In this document: positions 53,137-62,155 of the stretch, piece after piece
Position numbering within the stretch: the stretch's first letter is position 1
Layout: every line of letters starts with the position of its first letter
Assembly (NCBI GenBank): GCA_902536935.1
Contig: CACAZM010000003.1
Coordinates: forward strand, 1 to 64,000
Source of the DNA: an uncultured Bacteroidota bacterium
GTDB lineage: Bacteria; Bacteroidota; Bacteroidia; Flavobacteriales; Flavobacteriaceae
Direction: 5' to 3'
Length of the DNA stretch: 64,000 bases
Position numbers and translations under genes: made by a program
Notes under the pieces: generated by a model
Databases searched by the model: none
What the model was told of the DNA's origin: nothing
The model's input: only the letters and a program-made list of their open reading frames with translations

Positions 53137-54668
53137 TGGAAGTACGTTTAATTCTTGGGGATCAACTCAATGCCGAACACACTTGGTTTGAGGAAGTTAA
53201 TGACAACGTGTGTTATGTCATGTTTGAAATGCGTCAAGAGACAGACTACGTCAAACATCACATTCAAAAGGTTGTTGCCTTCTTTGGAGCCATGCGAAAC
53301 TTTGCACGTGCAAGAGAGAAAGAAGGGCATCGAGTTTTGTATTACACCCTAGATGATTCGCAAAACGAGCAGGAGCTAGAGAAAAACCTCAACAAAGTCA
53401 TTTCCCTTTTGGATGCTACACGCTTTGCCTACCAGCTGCCAGATGAGTTTCGACTCGACCAACAACTTCAAAGCTTTTGTAAGGGCTTGAAAATCTCGTC
53501 TGAGGGCGTTGACACCGACCATTTTCTAACGACAAGGGATGAAATGGGGAAATTCTTTGCGGGAAAGAAAAAATGGGTAATGGAATTTTTCTACCGCTAT
53601 ATGCGGAAAAAATTTGATATCCTGATGGTGCATGATCAGCCAGAAGGCGGGTCTTGGAATTATGACAAGTTTAATCGAAACAAATGGAACGGCTCTCCAG
53701 CCATTCCTCCGCCCTATCTGCCAAAAGTCGAGGATATTGAACAACTCCATAAGATGATCGAAGATCAAGGGATTATGACGCTAGGAAGCATCTCTAAAGA
53801 CCAATTTTTATTTCCAATGACCAGAAAGGAGAGTATAAAACAGCTCGACTATTTTTGCGAAAATCTGCTTGTGGACTTTGGGAGCTTTCAAGATGCGATG
53901 CATCAAGAAGAAACCAACCTATTCCATGCGAGGATTTCCTTTGCATTGAATGTCAAAATCCTTCATCCTTTAGAGGTCATCAATCATGCCATTGAGGCCT
54001 ATCGAAAACAACCCGATACCATATCCCTTTCACAGGTTGAGGGCTTTGTGAGGCAAGTGTTGGGATGGCGAGAATATATCCGTGGACTGTATTGGAAAGA
54101 AATGCCAACTTATAAAGGGTTAAACGCCTTAGAAAATACCAATCCCCTTCCCGATTTTTATTGGACTGGAAAAACCAAAATGAATTGCTTGAGTACAACT
54201 GTAAAAAACAGTTTGGAGCATGCCTATGCCCATCACATTCAGCGATTGATGATCACTGGAAATTTTGCACTCCTTGCCCAAACTCACCCCGATGCTGTTG
54301 ATGAATGGTATTTGGGAATCTATGCTGATGCAGTAGAATGGGTGCAACTGCCAAACACACGCGGAATGAGTCAATATGCCGATGGTGGTATGGTAGCTAC
54401 AAAACCTTATGTTTCTTCTGGGTCTTATGTCAACAAAATGAGTAATTATTGCTCTTCTTGTAGCTACAACCACAAAAAGAGATTGGGAGATGACGCTTGT
54501 CCGTTCAATAGCTTGTATTGGAACTTTTTGGACGACAAAAAAGATTTCTTAAAAAGCAACAATCGTATGGGAATGATGCTCAATTTGTTGCGGAAAATCA
54601 AACCGGAGGAATTGGCAGCCATAAAAACACGTGCTTACGAAATCATTGCCAATCCCGATGCCTACTAA
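53136..54668 (+). CDS. Iron-sulfur bacterial cryptochrome/(6-4) photolyase (FeS-BCP)
   Basis: The 510-residue protein belongs to the PhrB/CryPro clade: N-terminal [30 protein letters not shown] and the motif [20 protein letters not shown]. Four Cys are placed as in Agrobacterium PhrB for a 4Fe-4S cluster ([21 protein letters not shown]). Known members repair (6-4) photoproducts and use 6,7-dimethyl-8-ribityllumazine as antenna. ATG 53136 overlaps the previous stop by one base. Confidence 0.93.
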   Translation: MEVRLILGDQLNAEHTWFEEVNDNVCYVMFEMRQETDYVKHHIQKVVAFFGAMRNFARAREKEGHRVLYYTLDDSQNEQELEKNLNKVISLLDATRFAYQLPDEFRLDQQLQSFCKGLKISSEGVDTDHFLTTRDEMGKFFAGKKKWVMEFFYRYMRKKFDILMVHDQPEGGSWNYDKFNRNKWNGSPAIPPPYLPKVEDIEQLHKMIEDQGIMTLGSISKDQFLFPMTRKESIKQLDYFCENLLVDFGSFQDAMHQEETNLFHARISFALNVKILHPLEVINHAIEAYRKQPDTISLSQVEGFVRQVLGWREYIRGLYWKEMPTYKGLNALENTNPLPDFYWTGKTKMNCLSTTVKNSLEHAYAHHIQRLMITGNFALLAQTHPDAVDEWYLGIYADAVEWVQLPNTRGMSQYADGGMVATKPYVSSGSYVNKMSNYCSSCSYNHKKRLGDDACPFNSLYWNFLDDKKDFLKSNNRMGMMLNLLRKIKPEELAAIKTRAYEIIANPDAY

Positions 54669-56136
54669 AGCAGACCTTTCCATATTTTGGTTTAAAAGAG
54701 ACCTCCGCGTCATGGACAACCCTGCACTCCAAGCCGCCGTGCTAGACCCTTCCCCTACACTAATGGTATATAATTTTGAGCCCATACTACTCAAAAACGA
54801 TCACTATGACAATCGGCATTGGCAATTTGTTGCCGAGAGTCTTGAAGAATTAAATCTATTTTTCTCGCAATACGACACCAAAATTCTCATTTGCAGTACA
54901 GAAATCCTGACCCTTTTTACAACAATCCAAAAGCAATACTCAATCAAGTCCATACACAGTCATCAGGAAACTGGGCTTGCCTGTACTTATGAGAGGGATC
55001 AGTTAATTGGTCGCTATTGTCAATCTGAAGGGATTAAATGGAATGAATTTACAAATCAAGGCGTTTTTCGCGGGCTTTCAAATCGAAAAAATTGGCGTAA
55101 AAAATGGGCTCAGTTTATGTCTGATCCAATAAAACCATGGGAAGCCGAAAAGCATTCATTTATTCCCAATCTCAAGATTGACTCGATTGGGATCGATTCT
55201 TTTGAGTGGAGAGGTATATCAACTGGTCACATTCGACAAAAAGGAGGGACAAAACAAGGGATCGCCTACTTGAACAGCTTTATGAATATCCGTCACAAGA
55301 CCTATCAGAAATCGATATCTAAACCTGAATTGTCTCGCAAAGGATGCAGTCGATTGTCGCCATACATCTCTTGGGGCAACCTTTCGGTTCGCTATGTATG
55401 GCAAACCGCTGAGCAAGCCAAGCGCAATGGTGCCTCACGATTTCAACTACATGCATTTACCTCCCGTTTGCGTTGGCAAGCCCATTTTATTCAAAAATTC
55501 GAAATGGAAGACCGCATAGAATTTGAAAGCGTCAATAAAGGATTTGCCTCTTTGAAAAAATCCCCCAACGAAACTTATATACAAGCTTGGAAAACCGGAC
55601 AGACTGGCTTTCCATTGATAGACGCGTCAATGCGTTGCTTGATTCAAACCGGCTATATAAACTTTCGAATGCGTGCTATGTTGGTTTCTTTTTTTACGCA
55701 TCATTTATGGCAACCCTGGCAACTTGGCGTCAAGCATCTGGCAAAACAATTTTTGGATTTTGAGCCCGGAATTCATTATACCCAATTCCAAATGCAAGCA
55801 GGGGAAACTGGAATCAATATGTTGCGAATCTACAACCCCGTCAAAAATAGTATCGTCCATGACACAGAGGGCGTGTTTATTGGCAAATGGGTACCTGAAC
55901 TCGAAAAATTGCCATTGCACTTGCAACACGAACCGTGGAAAATCACCCTAATTGAGGAAGAACTCTATGGCTTTTCTTTGGGAAAAGATTACCCAAGGCC
56001 CATTGTTGAGCTAAAAAGCGCAGCAAAACATGCCTCCACCAAGTTGTGGGGGATGAAAAAAAAGGCCAGCGTACGTGAGGAATCGCGACGAATACTGTCC
56101 AAACATACCTTGGCAGACAGGAATAACTTTGACTAG
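54658..56136 (+). CDS. Divergent photolyase/cryptochrome paralogue with altered FAD and Trp-chain residues
   Basis: The 492-residue protein has a normal antenna-domain start ([14 protein letters not shown]) and a recognisable FAD domain ([39 protein letters not shown]). By eye against E. coli PhrB, Glu274 is Arg, Trp306 is not Trp, Asn341 is Phe, Asn378 is His, Trp382 is Phe and Trp384 is Met; Arg342, Arg344 and Trp359 remain. Ordinary CPD repair and photoreduction look unlikely. It overlaps the FeS photolyase gene by 11 nt. It may be a light sensor or repair an unknown lesion. Confidence 0.85.
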   Translation: MPTKADLSIFWFKRDLRVMDNPALQAAVLDPSPTLMVYNFEPILLKNDHYDNRHWQFVAESLEELNLFFSQYDTKILICSTEILTLFTTIQKQYSIKSIHSHQETGLACTYERDQLIGRYCQSEGIKWNEFTNQGVFRGLSNRKNWRKKWAQFMSDPIKPWEAEKHSFIPNLKIDSIGIDSFEWRGISTGHIRQKGGTKQGIAYLNSFMNIRHKTYQKSISKPELSRKGCSRLSPYISWGNLSVRYVWQTAEQAKRNGASRFQLHAFTSRLRWQAHFIQKFEMEDRIEFESVNKGFASLKKSPNETYIQAWKTGQTGFPLIDASMRCLIQTGYINFRMRAMLVSFFTHHLWQPWQLGVKHLAKQFLDFEPGIHYTQFQMQAGETGINMLRIYNPVKNSIVHDTEGVFIGKWVPELEKLPLHLQHEPWKITLIEEELYGFSLGKDYPRPIVELKSAAKHASTKLWGMKKKASVREESRRILSKHTLADRNNFD

Positions 56137-56137
56137 G

Positions 56138-56425
56138 ATGAAAGACAAGCAATTTAATATTGAACAACTCGACCGCATTATCGAAATGGCATGGGAAGAT
56201 CGCACCCCATTCGATGCAATTTTATTTCAATTTGGAATCAAAGAGCAAGAAGTCATTACGATCATGCGAAACAACCTCAAACCGGCTAGTTTTCGTCTTT
56301 GGCGAGCCCGTGTACAGGGTAGAAAGACGAAGCACAGCAAGCAAAGAGATGATGATGTCAATCGATTTAAATGCAACCGCCAGCGAGGAATTAGCAACAA
56401 TAAGGTTTCGAAACGAAAGAGATGA
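56138..56425 (+). CDS. DUF2805/TIGR03643 family protein
   Basis: The 95-residue protein reads LDRIIEMAWEDRTPFDAILFQFGIKEQEVITIMR and then FRLWRARVQGRKTKH, the TIGR03643 pattern, with a helix-turn-helix-like first half and a basic tail. It is the last gene of the photolyase operon, starting one base after the previous stop. The family is known from photolyase neighbourhoods but has no assigned role; nucleic-acid binding is suggested by the fold and charge. Confidence 0.88.
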   Translation: MKDKQFNIEQLDRIIEMAWEDRTPFDAILFQFGIKEQEVITIMRNNLKPASFRLWRARVQGRKTKHSKQRDDDVNRFKCNRQRGISNNKVSKRKR

Positions 56426-56434
56426 TATCGGGTT

Positions 56435-57742
56435 TTACACTCGCTTGATATCGGCGCCTATAGCTTGCAGTCTTTCGACTATACGTTCATAACCACGATC
56501 GATTTGTTCGATATTATGGATGGTACTCGTCCCTTTTGCCGATAGAGCAGCAATCAACAAGGAAATTCCCGCACGAATATCGGGAGAAGTCAACGTAGTT
56601 CCTTTCAGGGAGGACTTGAAATCGTGACCAATTACAGTCGCTCGGTGCGGGTCACAAAGTATGATTTTAGCTCCCATATCAATGAGTTTATCCACAAAGA
56701 ACAAACGACTTTCAAACATTTTTTGATGGATAAGGACACTTCCCCTTGCCTGTGTTGCAACCACCAGAATGATGCTCAAAAGGTCAGGGGTAAATCCTGG
56801 CCATGGCGCATCAGATATTGTCAAAATAGAACCGTCGATAAAACTTTGAACTTCATAGCCATCGGAATGAGCAGGGATATAGATATTGTCTTTTTGTCTT
56901 TCCACTTTTATACCCAACTTTCGAAACACATTGGGAATTTGGCCCAAATCATCCCATGAAACATTCTTGATCTTGAGTTCGCTTCTGGTCAGTGCCGCCA
57001 AACCAATCCAACTTCCGATTTCGACCATATCAGGAAGAATGCGGTGGCTTGTACCAGAAAGTCGCTCAACCCCTTCTATGGTCAATCGGTTTGATCCAAT
57101 ACCAGAGATTTTGGCACCCATTCGATTGAGCATGCTACAGAGCTGCTGTAAATAGGGTTCGCATGCAGCGTTATAAATCGTTGTTGTGCCTTTTGCGAGC
57201 ACGGCTGCCATCACCAAATTGGCTGTTCCTGTCACAGATGCCTCATCGAGAAGTAGGTAAGCGCCTTGGAGACGGTCGGTCTCTACGCTATAAAAGTGAT
57301 TTTCGCGATCATAGGTAAAATCGGCACCCAACTTCATAAGTCCTTCAAAATGCGTGTCGACTCGTCTTCTGCCAATCTTATCTCCCCCTGGTCTTGGGAT
57401 GTATCCTTTACCGAATCGGGTAAGTAGTGGGCCAACCAACATAATCGATCCTCTGATTTTTCTGCCGTCAGTCTTAAAAGCATCCGATTTGAGATACTCC
57501 AAATTCACTTGATCGGCCTGAAATAGGTAGCGGTTGCTTCCTTTTTTTTGGACACGAACGCCAAGTGATTTTAGAATATCGAGTAATTTATTGATATCGA
57601 CAATATCGGGAACGTTGGAAATTTCGACGGGCTCTGCTGTGAGAAGTACGGCACATAAAATTTGGAGTGCTTCATTTTTTGCCCCTTGGGGTTCAATCGT
57701 GCCAGACAATGGCCTTCCGCCCTTGACAACAAATGTTCCCAT
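56435..57742 (-). CDS. murA: UDP-N-acetylglucosamine 1-carboxyvinyltransferase
   Basis: The 435-residue protein has the MurA pattern, starting MGTFVVKGGRPLSGTIEPQG, with GAKNEALQILCA near residue 20 and RPGGDKIGRRRVDTH near residue 120. The loop position that is Cys115 in E. coli MurA reads Gly-Gly-Asp (PGGDKIG), so the enzyme carries Asp there and should be fosfomycin-insensitive. It commits UDP-GlcNAc to peptidoglycan. It follows the DUF4290 gene by 1 nt. Confidence 0.94.
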   Translation of the reverse strand: MGTFVVKGGRPLSGTIEPQGAKNEALQILCAVLLTAEPVEISNVPDIVDINKLLDILKSLGVRVQKKGSNRYLFQADQVNLEYLKSDAFKTDGRKIRGSIMLVGPLLTRFGKGYIPRPGGDKIGRRRVDTHFEGLMKLGADFTYDRENHFYSVETDRLQGAYLLLDEASVTGTANLVMAAVLAKGTTTIYNAACEPYLQQLCSMLNRMGAKISGIGSNRLTIEGVERLSGTSHRILPDMVEIGSWIGLAALTRSELKIKNVSWDDLGQIPNVFRKLGIKVERQKDNIYIPAHSDGYEVQSFIDGSILTISDAPWPGFTPDLLSIILVVATQARGSVLIHQKMFESRLFFVDKLIDMGAKIILCDPHRATVIGHDFKSSLKGTTLTSPDIRAGISLLIAALSAKGTSTIHNIEQIDRGYERIVERLQAIGADIKRV

Positions 57743-57743
57743 C

Positions 57744-58391
57744 TTACTTACGACGCTTATGTCGGTATTTTTTGTTTTTGTTGGACTGGTGGGGTTTTTG
57801 ACGACCAAATCGTTTGTTGCTCAATCGAATCAGATCTTCGGATTTAGACAGCATTTCATCTGTTTTTTTCAGATTAATTTTACCTTCTGAAATTTCAAAT
57901 AAATGCTCAAAAATTACAGCATCTTCCACTGTGTCTTTATTCCAGTTTAAAAAGCACTTTTTCATGTGATTGGCAATCACAAAGACCAATGCATCTTTCT
58001 GTTCTCCATCTGGAAAAGTAATCGCTGCCTCAATCATTCGTTTGATATTGTTACCATAAAAACGATATTTTGGGAAATTTTGTGGGTAGCTTAACGGGTT
58101 TGGACGAGCCGTAAGCACTTCTTTTTCAGGAATGGGATACGGCGAATCCACGTCTAGTAAAAAGTCAGACATAATAAATAATTGATCCCAAAGCTTGTGT
58201 TGGAAATCGGGAACGTCTCTAAGGTGAGGATTCAAATTTCCCATCACACCGATAATAGCGTGCGCCATTTTGTTCCGCTGTTCTTTTTTGGGTTGCTCAG
58301 TTGCTTGATCCACCATCTTTTGGATGTGACGACCATATTCTGGAATTCGTAAAGGACTGCGTTGAGTATTGTACTGAAGTGTGTCTTCCAA
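57744..58391 (-). CDS. DUF4290 family protein
   Basis: The 215-residue protein begins at TTG and reads MEDTLQYNTQRSPLRIPEYGRHIQKMVD, the start of the Bacteroidota DUF4290 family. It is mostly helical with a very basic C-terminus. Function unknown; it precedes murA in many flavobacteria. A minus-strand -7 box lies at 58414-58421. Confidence 0.85.
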   Translation of the reverse strand: MEDTLQYNTQRSPLRIPEYGRHIQKMVDQATEQPKKEQRNKMAHAIIGVMGNLNPHLRDVPDFQHKLWDQLFIMSDFLLDVDSPYPIPEKEVLTARPNPLSYPQNFPKYRFYGNNIKRMIEAAITFPDGEQKDALVFVIANHMKKCFLNWNKDTVEDAVIFEHLFEISEGKINLKKTDEMLSKSEDLIRLSNKRFGRQKPHQSNKNKKYRHKRRK

Positions 58392-58413
58392 TGTTGATGT
58401 TTAAGTGAAGTGG

Positions 58414-58421
58414 CAAAAATA
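58414..58421 (-). promoter_or_regulatory. Promoter -7 element of the DUF4290-murA operon
   Basis: The minus strand reads TATTTTTG, an exact TAnnTTTG match 22 nt before TTG 58391. Confidence 0.55.
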
Positions 58422-58430
58422 CGAAAATTA

Positions 58431-58721
58431 CTACAACTGTATGACGCCTTCTATCTGTGCAACCGCTTTGTATTTGGATATGATTTGATCGGGTGATCCA
58501 AAAACCCCTTCGATCGAAATACTGACATAAGTGTTTTTGGACGAATTTCGCTCAGTGATTTGAACAGGATCATTTGCAAAAATGGACCGAAGAGTAGCTT
58601 TTTTCTCTTCGTCGGTAGGCAAGATAAACTTAAACAAATAGTTTGATGGCCAATCTGTTGACTCTTCCAATTGCTCTCTAAGTCGATTGTAAAATAAAGT
58701 GGTTTTGGTGGTCTCGGACAT
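58431..58721 (-). CDS. DUF493 (YbeD-like) family protein
   Basis: The 96-residue protein is a small ferredoxin-like fold of the DUF493 family (FKFILPTDEEKKATLRSIF, then YVSISIEGVFGSPDQIISKYKAVAQIEGVIQL). Such domains are thought to bind small ligands as ACT-like regulators. ATG 58721 is chosen because a -7 box (CAAAGATA on the plus strand, 58727-58734) ends 5 nt before it; the longer frame lies upstream of that promoter. Confidence 0.83.
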   Translation of the reverse strand: MSETTKTTLFYNRLREQLEESTDWPSNYLFKFILPTDEEKKATLRSIFANDPVQITERNSSKNTYVSISIEGVFGSPDQIISKYKAVAQIEGVIQL

Positions 58722-58726
58722 CTCTA

Positions 58727-58734
58727 CAAAGATA
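58727..58734 (-). promoter_or_regulatory. Promoter -7 element of the DUF493 gene
   Basis: The minus strand reads TATCTTTG, an exact TAnnTTTG match 5 nt from ATG 58721, so the transcript should be leaderless. Confidence 0.6.
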
Positions 58735-58784
58735 TCGATTTTAAACAAGAAGTAAAGCGCAAAAATTGTAAATTGGTTTCCTAT

Positions 58785-59315
58785 ATGGAGCAACATAAAC
58801 GATATGTGCTGACTGGCTCTCCGGGAAGCGGGAAAACCACCTTATTGCAAGCTTTACAAAGCGAGTACATCACTTGTTTTGAAGAAGTATTTCGGGTATT
58901 GTTTTTACAAGCCAAGGACCGAGGTGTAGACTCTCCTTTTCAAGACGAACCCATAGCATTAAGTGAGGAAATCATCAAAGGGAGAGTTGCCGACTTCAAC
59001 TCAGCTGCGGTATCTAAGATTCACCTTTATGACAGGGGAATTCACGATGCGATTGCCTATTTGGATGAAATTCAGATTGAGGTTCCAAAGCAATTTATAG
59101 AAATCGGTCAATCCCATATCTATGACAAGGTATTTATCCTTCCGCCGTGGCAAGAAATTTTTGCTAATGACCATGAGCGGATCGAAAATTTTGATCAAAC
59201 CAAAGCGATTCACAACGAACTCATCAGGACCTATACTGCCTATGGCATGCCGCCAATTGTTGTGCCCAAGCTTTCGGTGGAAAAACGCGTGTCTTTTCTC
59301 AATGACCATCTATGA
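58785..59315 (+). CDS. AAA family ATPase (NadR/AAA_28-like P-loop kinase)
   Basis: The 176-residue protein has a Walker A motif GSPGSGKTTL (about residues 11-20) and a nucleoside-kinase-like layout with DRGIHDAIAYLDE near residue 83 and the lid region DHERIENFDQTKA. It matches the small AAA_28 ATPases of Bacteroidota, with no known substrate. It overlaps the recQ start by 4 nt and is divergent from the DUF493 gene. Confidence 0.83.
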   Translation: MEQHKRYVLTGSPGSGKTTLLQALQSEYITCFEEVFRVLFLQAKDRGVDSPFQDEPIALSEEIIKGRVADFNSAAVSKIHLYDRGIHDAIAYLDEIQIEVPKQFIEIGQSHIYDKVFILPPWQEIFANDHERIENFDQTKAIHNELIRTYTAYGMPPIVVPKLSVEKRVSFLNDHL

Positions 59316-61186
59316 GCAGCGCACGGGAACTTTTACAAAAACATTGGGGTTGGTCCGACTTTAGACCAGGGCAAAAAGAAGTTATTGATGCTTCTCTATC
59401 TGGAAAAAATACCCTGGTTGTACTCCCAACTGGTGGTGGGAAATCGTTGTGTTTTCAACTAACTGCACTGCTTCAAGACGGCGTTTGTGTTGTGGTCAGC
59501 CCTTTAGTGGCATTGATGATTGATCAGGTTTCGGCCTTAAATAGCAAAAACATACGCGCCATGTCGATACATGGATCGATGGGTGAAAATAACCTTGTTG
59601 AGGCACTGGATCAATGTGCGTTTGGAAACATCAAACTTTTGTACCTATCCCCCGAACGTCTGCGCAATCCGATTGTATGTGAACGCTTAAAAACCTTGCC
59701 CATCTCTCTTTTGGCGGTTGACGAAGCCCATTGCATTTCACAATGGGGGCATGACTTTCGGCCTGCCTACAGGCAAATTGCTCAATTTCACAGCATCATC
59801 AATAAGCCCCCTGTGATGGCACTCACTGCCACTGCAACCCGAAGGGTAAAAGCGGATATTATCGCATCTCTCGAACTTGAGGACACCCAGCTTATCCAAA
59901 CCTCATTTTTTCGGTCAAATCTGTCTTATCAAGTCATTCATGCCGAAAACAAACTCGGAACCATACTGTCGATGCTCAAAAACAGTTCGGGGAACACTAT
60001 CTTATATCTCCGTACTCGCAAGCACTGCGAAACCCTTGTAGAACAACTTAGAATGGAAGGAATCCATGCGCGGTATTTTCACGGAGGTAGTTTCAACAAA
60101 ACAGAGCTTATCGAGGACTGGCAAAGTGGAAGGGAACCCATTATGGTGGCAACTTCTGCCTTTGGAATGGGAATTGATCAGCCCAACGTCCGGCAAGTGA
60201 TTCATGCGGCACTTCCCGAAAGTATCGAAAGCTACTTTCAGGAAGCTGGACGAGCAGGGCGTGACGAGCGACCCGCCAAAGCCACAATCGTCACAAGCGC
60301 CCGGGACATGCAAGTTGTCAGCAGTCAATTTATGGACAGCTTTCCTCATCCAGATCTCGTCCGTAAAGTCTATGGTAAATTGTGTGCCTATTTCCAAATT
60401 GCGTACGGCGAAACTCCACTAGAACCACTTGACATGTCCTTTAAAAGTTTTGTTGATACCTATAATTTCCCTAGAAAAAAAACCTACGAAATCTTTCGGC
60501 TTTTCGATCAAATTGGATGCATTCGCTGGTCCAACCTTGTGGTAGAACGATTTCGGTTGCAAGTACTTTACAAGGCAAAAGAACTCCGGAATTTGATTCG
60601 AAAAGACTCTCCGCTTTCCACGATACTCAATATTTTGGTACGACTTTATCCAAACATAACGGAAGCAGCCCAATCGGTCGACGGAAACCTATTGAGCAAA
60701 CGAACCGGGGTAGGGTTGGATCAACTCAAAGTTCATTTTGCGGCCTTAGAGAAAAACGGATATGCCGCCATTTCCTCATTGAATTGCGATACCCGTTTGT
60801 TTTTTCTCGAACCGCGGGAAGACGAGCACATCCTGACCCGGGCGATAACATATCTAAATCAGAATCAGGAAACCAGAAAAGTACAACTCAAAGCGGTTCA
60901 GGACTATGTCGAAAACGACAAGCATTGTAAACAAGCCCTCCTCCTCGACTATTTTGGAGAAACAAGCAAGACCTCATGCAAGTATTGCAGTACTTGCCAG
61001 TCCACAACGAACCCAGTACAACTGCAGTTCTCTATCATGGCGATTTTGCAAAAACAACCTAGCTCTGCCAAAAACCTATCAAAATTGCTTGTCATTGAAG
61101 AAAAAACTATCATTGCATCATTAATGGAGATGCTCAACGAAGAACGGATCTTGCAAAAGGATTTTCTATTTTATATCAACGAATGA
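59312..61186 (+). CDS. recQ: RecQ family ATP-dependent DNA helicase
   Basis: The 624-residue protein has the RecQ helicase core (FRPGQKEVID, VLPTGGGKSLCFQ, DEAHCISQWGHDFRP, QEAGRAGRDERPAK). The zinc-binding Cys residues are not directly after the core but near the C-terminus (CKQALLLDYFGE followed by CKYCSTC), after a winged-helix-like region, a form seen in Bacteroidota. There is no HRDC domain. It overlaps the ATPase gene and fmt by 4 nt each. Confidence 0.92.
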   Translation: MSSARELLQKHWGWSDFRPGQKEVIDASLSGKNTLVVLPTGGGKSLCFQLTALLQDGVCVVVSPLVALMIDQVSALNSKNIRAMSIHGSMGENNLVEALDQCAFGNIKLLYLSPERLRNPIVCERLKTLPISLLAVDEAHCISQWGHDFRPAYRQIAQFHSIINKPPVMALTATATRRVKADIIASLELEDTQLIQTSFFRSNLSYQVIHAENKLGTILSMLKNSSGNTILYLRTRKHCETLVEQLRMEGIHARYFHGGSFNKTELIEDWQSGREPIMVATSAFGMGIDQPNVRQVIHAALPESIESYFQEAGRAGRDERPAKATIVTSARDMQVVSSQFMDSFPHPDLVRKVYGKLCAYFQIAYGETPLEPLDMSFKSFVDTYNFPRKKTYEIFRLFDQIGCIRWSNLVVERFRLQVLYKAKELRNLIRKDSPLSTILNILVRLYPNITEAAQSVDGNLLSKRTGVGLDQLKVHFAALEKNGYAAISSLNCDTRLFFLEPREDEHILTRAITYLNQNQETRKVQLKAVQDYVENDKHCKQALLLDYFGETSKTSCKYCSTCQSTTNPVQLQFSIMAILQKQPSSAKNLSKLLVIEEKTIIASLMEMLNEERILQKDFLFYINE

Positions 61187-62136
61187 AGTCACTACGGATA
61201 ATATATATGGGAACGCCAGCTTTTGCCATCTCGCCTTTGCAGCAGATTCTAGAAAGTGATCATAAAGTGGTGGCGGTGATTACGGCACCCAATCGAAAAT
61301 CCGGCAGGGGAAAAAAGTTGACCCCCTCCCCAATAAAAGTCTTTTGCGAAGAACACAATTTGCCCGTTTTACAACCCCCCAATTTGAAAGACCTTGATTT
61401 GATCACTCAGCTCCGTGAGCTTGCTCCTGATGTGATGGTGGTTGTGGCATTTCGCATGCTTCCCAAAGATGTTTGGTCCATTCCAACCTATGGTACTTTC
61501 AATCTGCACGCTTCACTATTACCAAAATACCGTGGGGCAGCCCCTATTCACTGGGCGATTATCAATGGGGAACAACAAACAGGCGTCACTACATTTTTTA
61601 TCAACGAGCAAATCGATAAGGGTGAAATCATAGCCCAAAAATCATTGATGATTGGTTTGTACGAAAATGCGGGTCAACTCAGCATTCGTCTTGAAAAGAT
61701 TGGTGCAACACTTACTCTAGAAACCCTCAATTTGATTGCAACGGGTCGCGTCAATAGCAGGCCACAACCCAATAACAATCAGACGTGTTTGGCTCCCAAA
61801 CTAACACGAGAAAACACCCAATTGGATTGGGATCAGGAAGGTCAGCGTATTGAACGCAAGGTTAGAGCACTACAACCTTTTCCATGCGCTTGGACGATGC
61901 TTTCCAACAACAACCAACTATTATACTGCAAAATCCATGACGTGGACTTTATAGATAGAAAATTTGCTCTTGAAAATGGACATATATTCATTGAGAATCA
62001 ACAAATAATGGTTGCAGTACCCAATGGTACTATTCATGTCAAACGCTTACAACTTCCCAATAAAAAACCGATGAACGATAAAGAATTACTCAATGGTTAT
62101 TCGATCGATGTAAAGGCATCTTTCGAAAATCCCTAA
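61183..62136 (+). CDS. fmt: Methionyl-tRNA formyltransferase
   Basis: The 317-residue protein has the formyltransferase motif LHASLLPKYRGAAPIHWAI (about residues 108-126) containing the catalytic Asn-His-Asp set in part, and a C-terminal OB-like domain (ALQPFPCAW). It formylates initiator Met-tRNA with 10-formyl-THF. Its ATG overlaps the recQ stop; the recQ-fmt order is conserved in flavobacteria. Confidence 0.95.
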   Translation: MKSLRIIYMGTPAFAISPLQQILESDHKVVAVITAPNRKSGRGKKLTPSPIKVFCEEHNLPVLQPPNLKDLDLITQLRELAPDVMVVVAFRMLPKDVWSIPTYGTFNLHASLLPKYRGAAPIHWAIINGEQQTGVTTFFINEQIDKGEIIAQKSLMIGLYENAGQLSIRLEKIGATLTLETLNLIATGRVNSRPQPNNNQTCLAPKLTRENTQLDWDQEGQRIERKVRALQPFPCAWTMLSNNNQLLYCKIHDVDFIDRKFALENGHIFIENQQIMVAVPNGTIHVKRLQLPNKKPMNDKELLNGYSIDVKASFENP

Positions 62137-62155
62137 AAAATTGTACATTGTAATA

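Noticed and set aside
54129-54473. 114-codon minus-strand open frame within the Fe-S photolyase gene
   Set aside because: It is opposite the conserved Cys-containing region of the photolyase and has no independent support.
58785-59315. P-loop kinase-like ATPase as a zeta-type toxin
   Set aside because: No antitoxin gene is next to it, and the gene overlaps recQ in an ordinary housekeeping operon.
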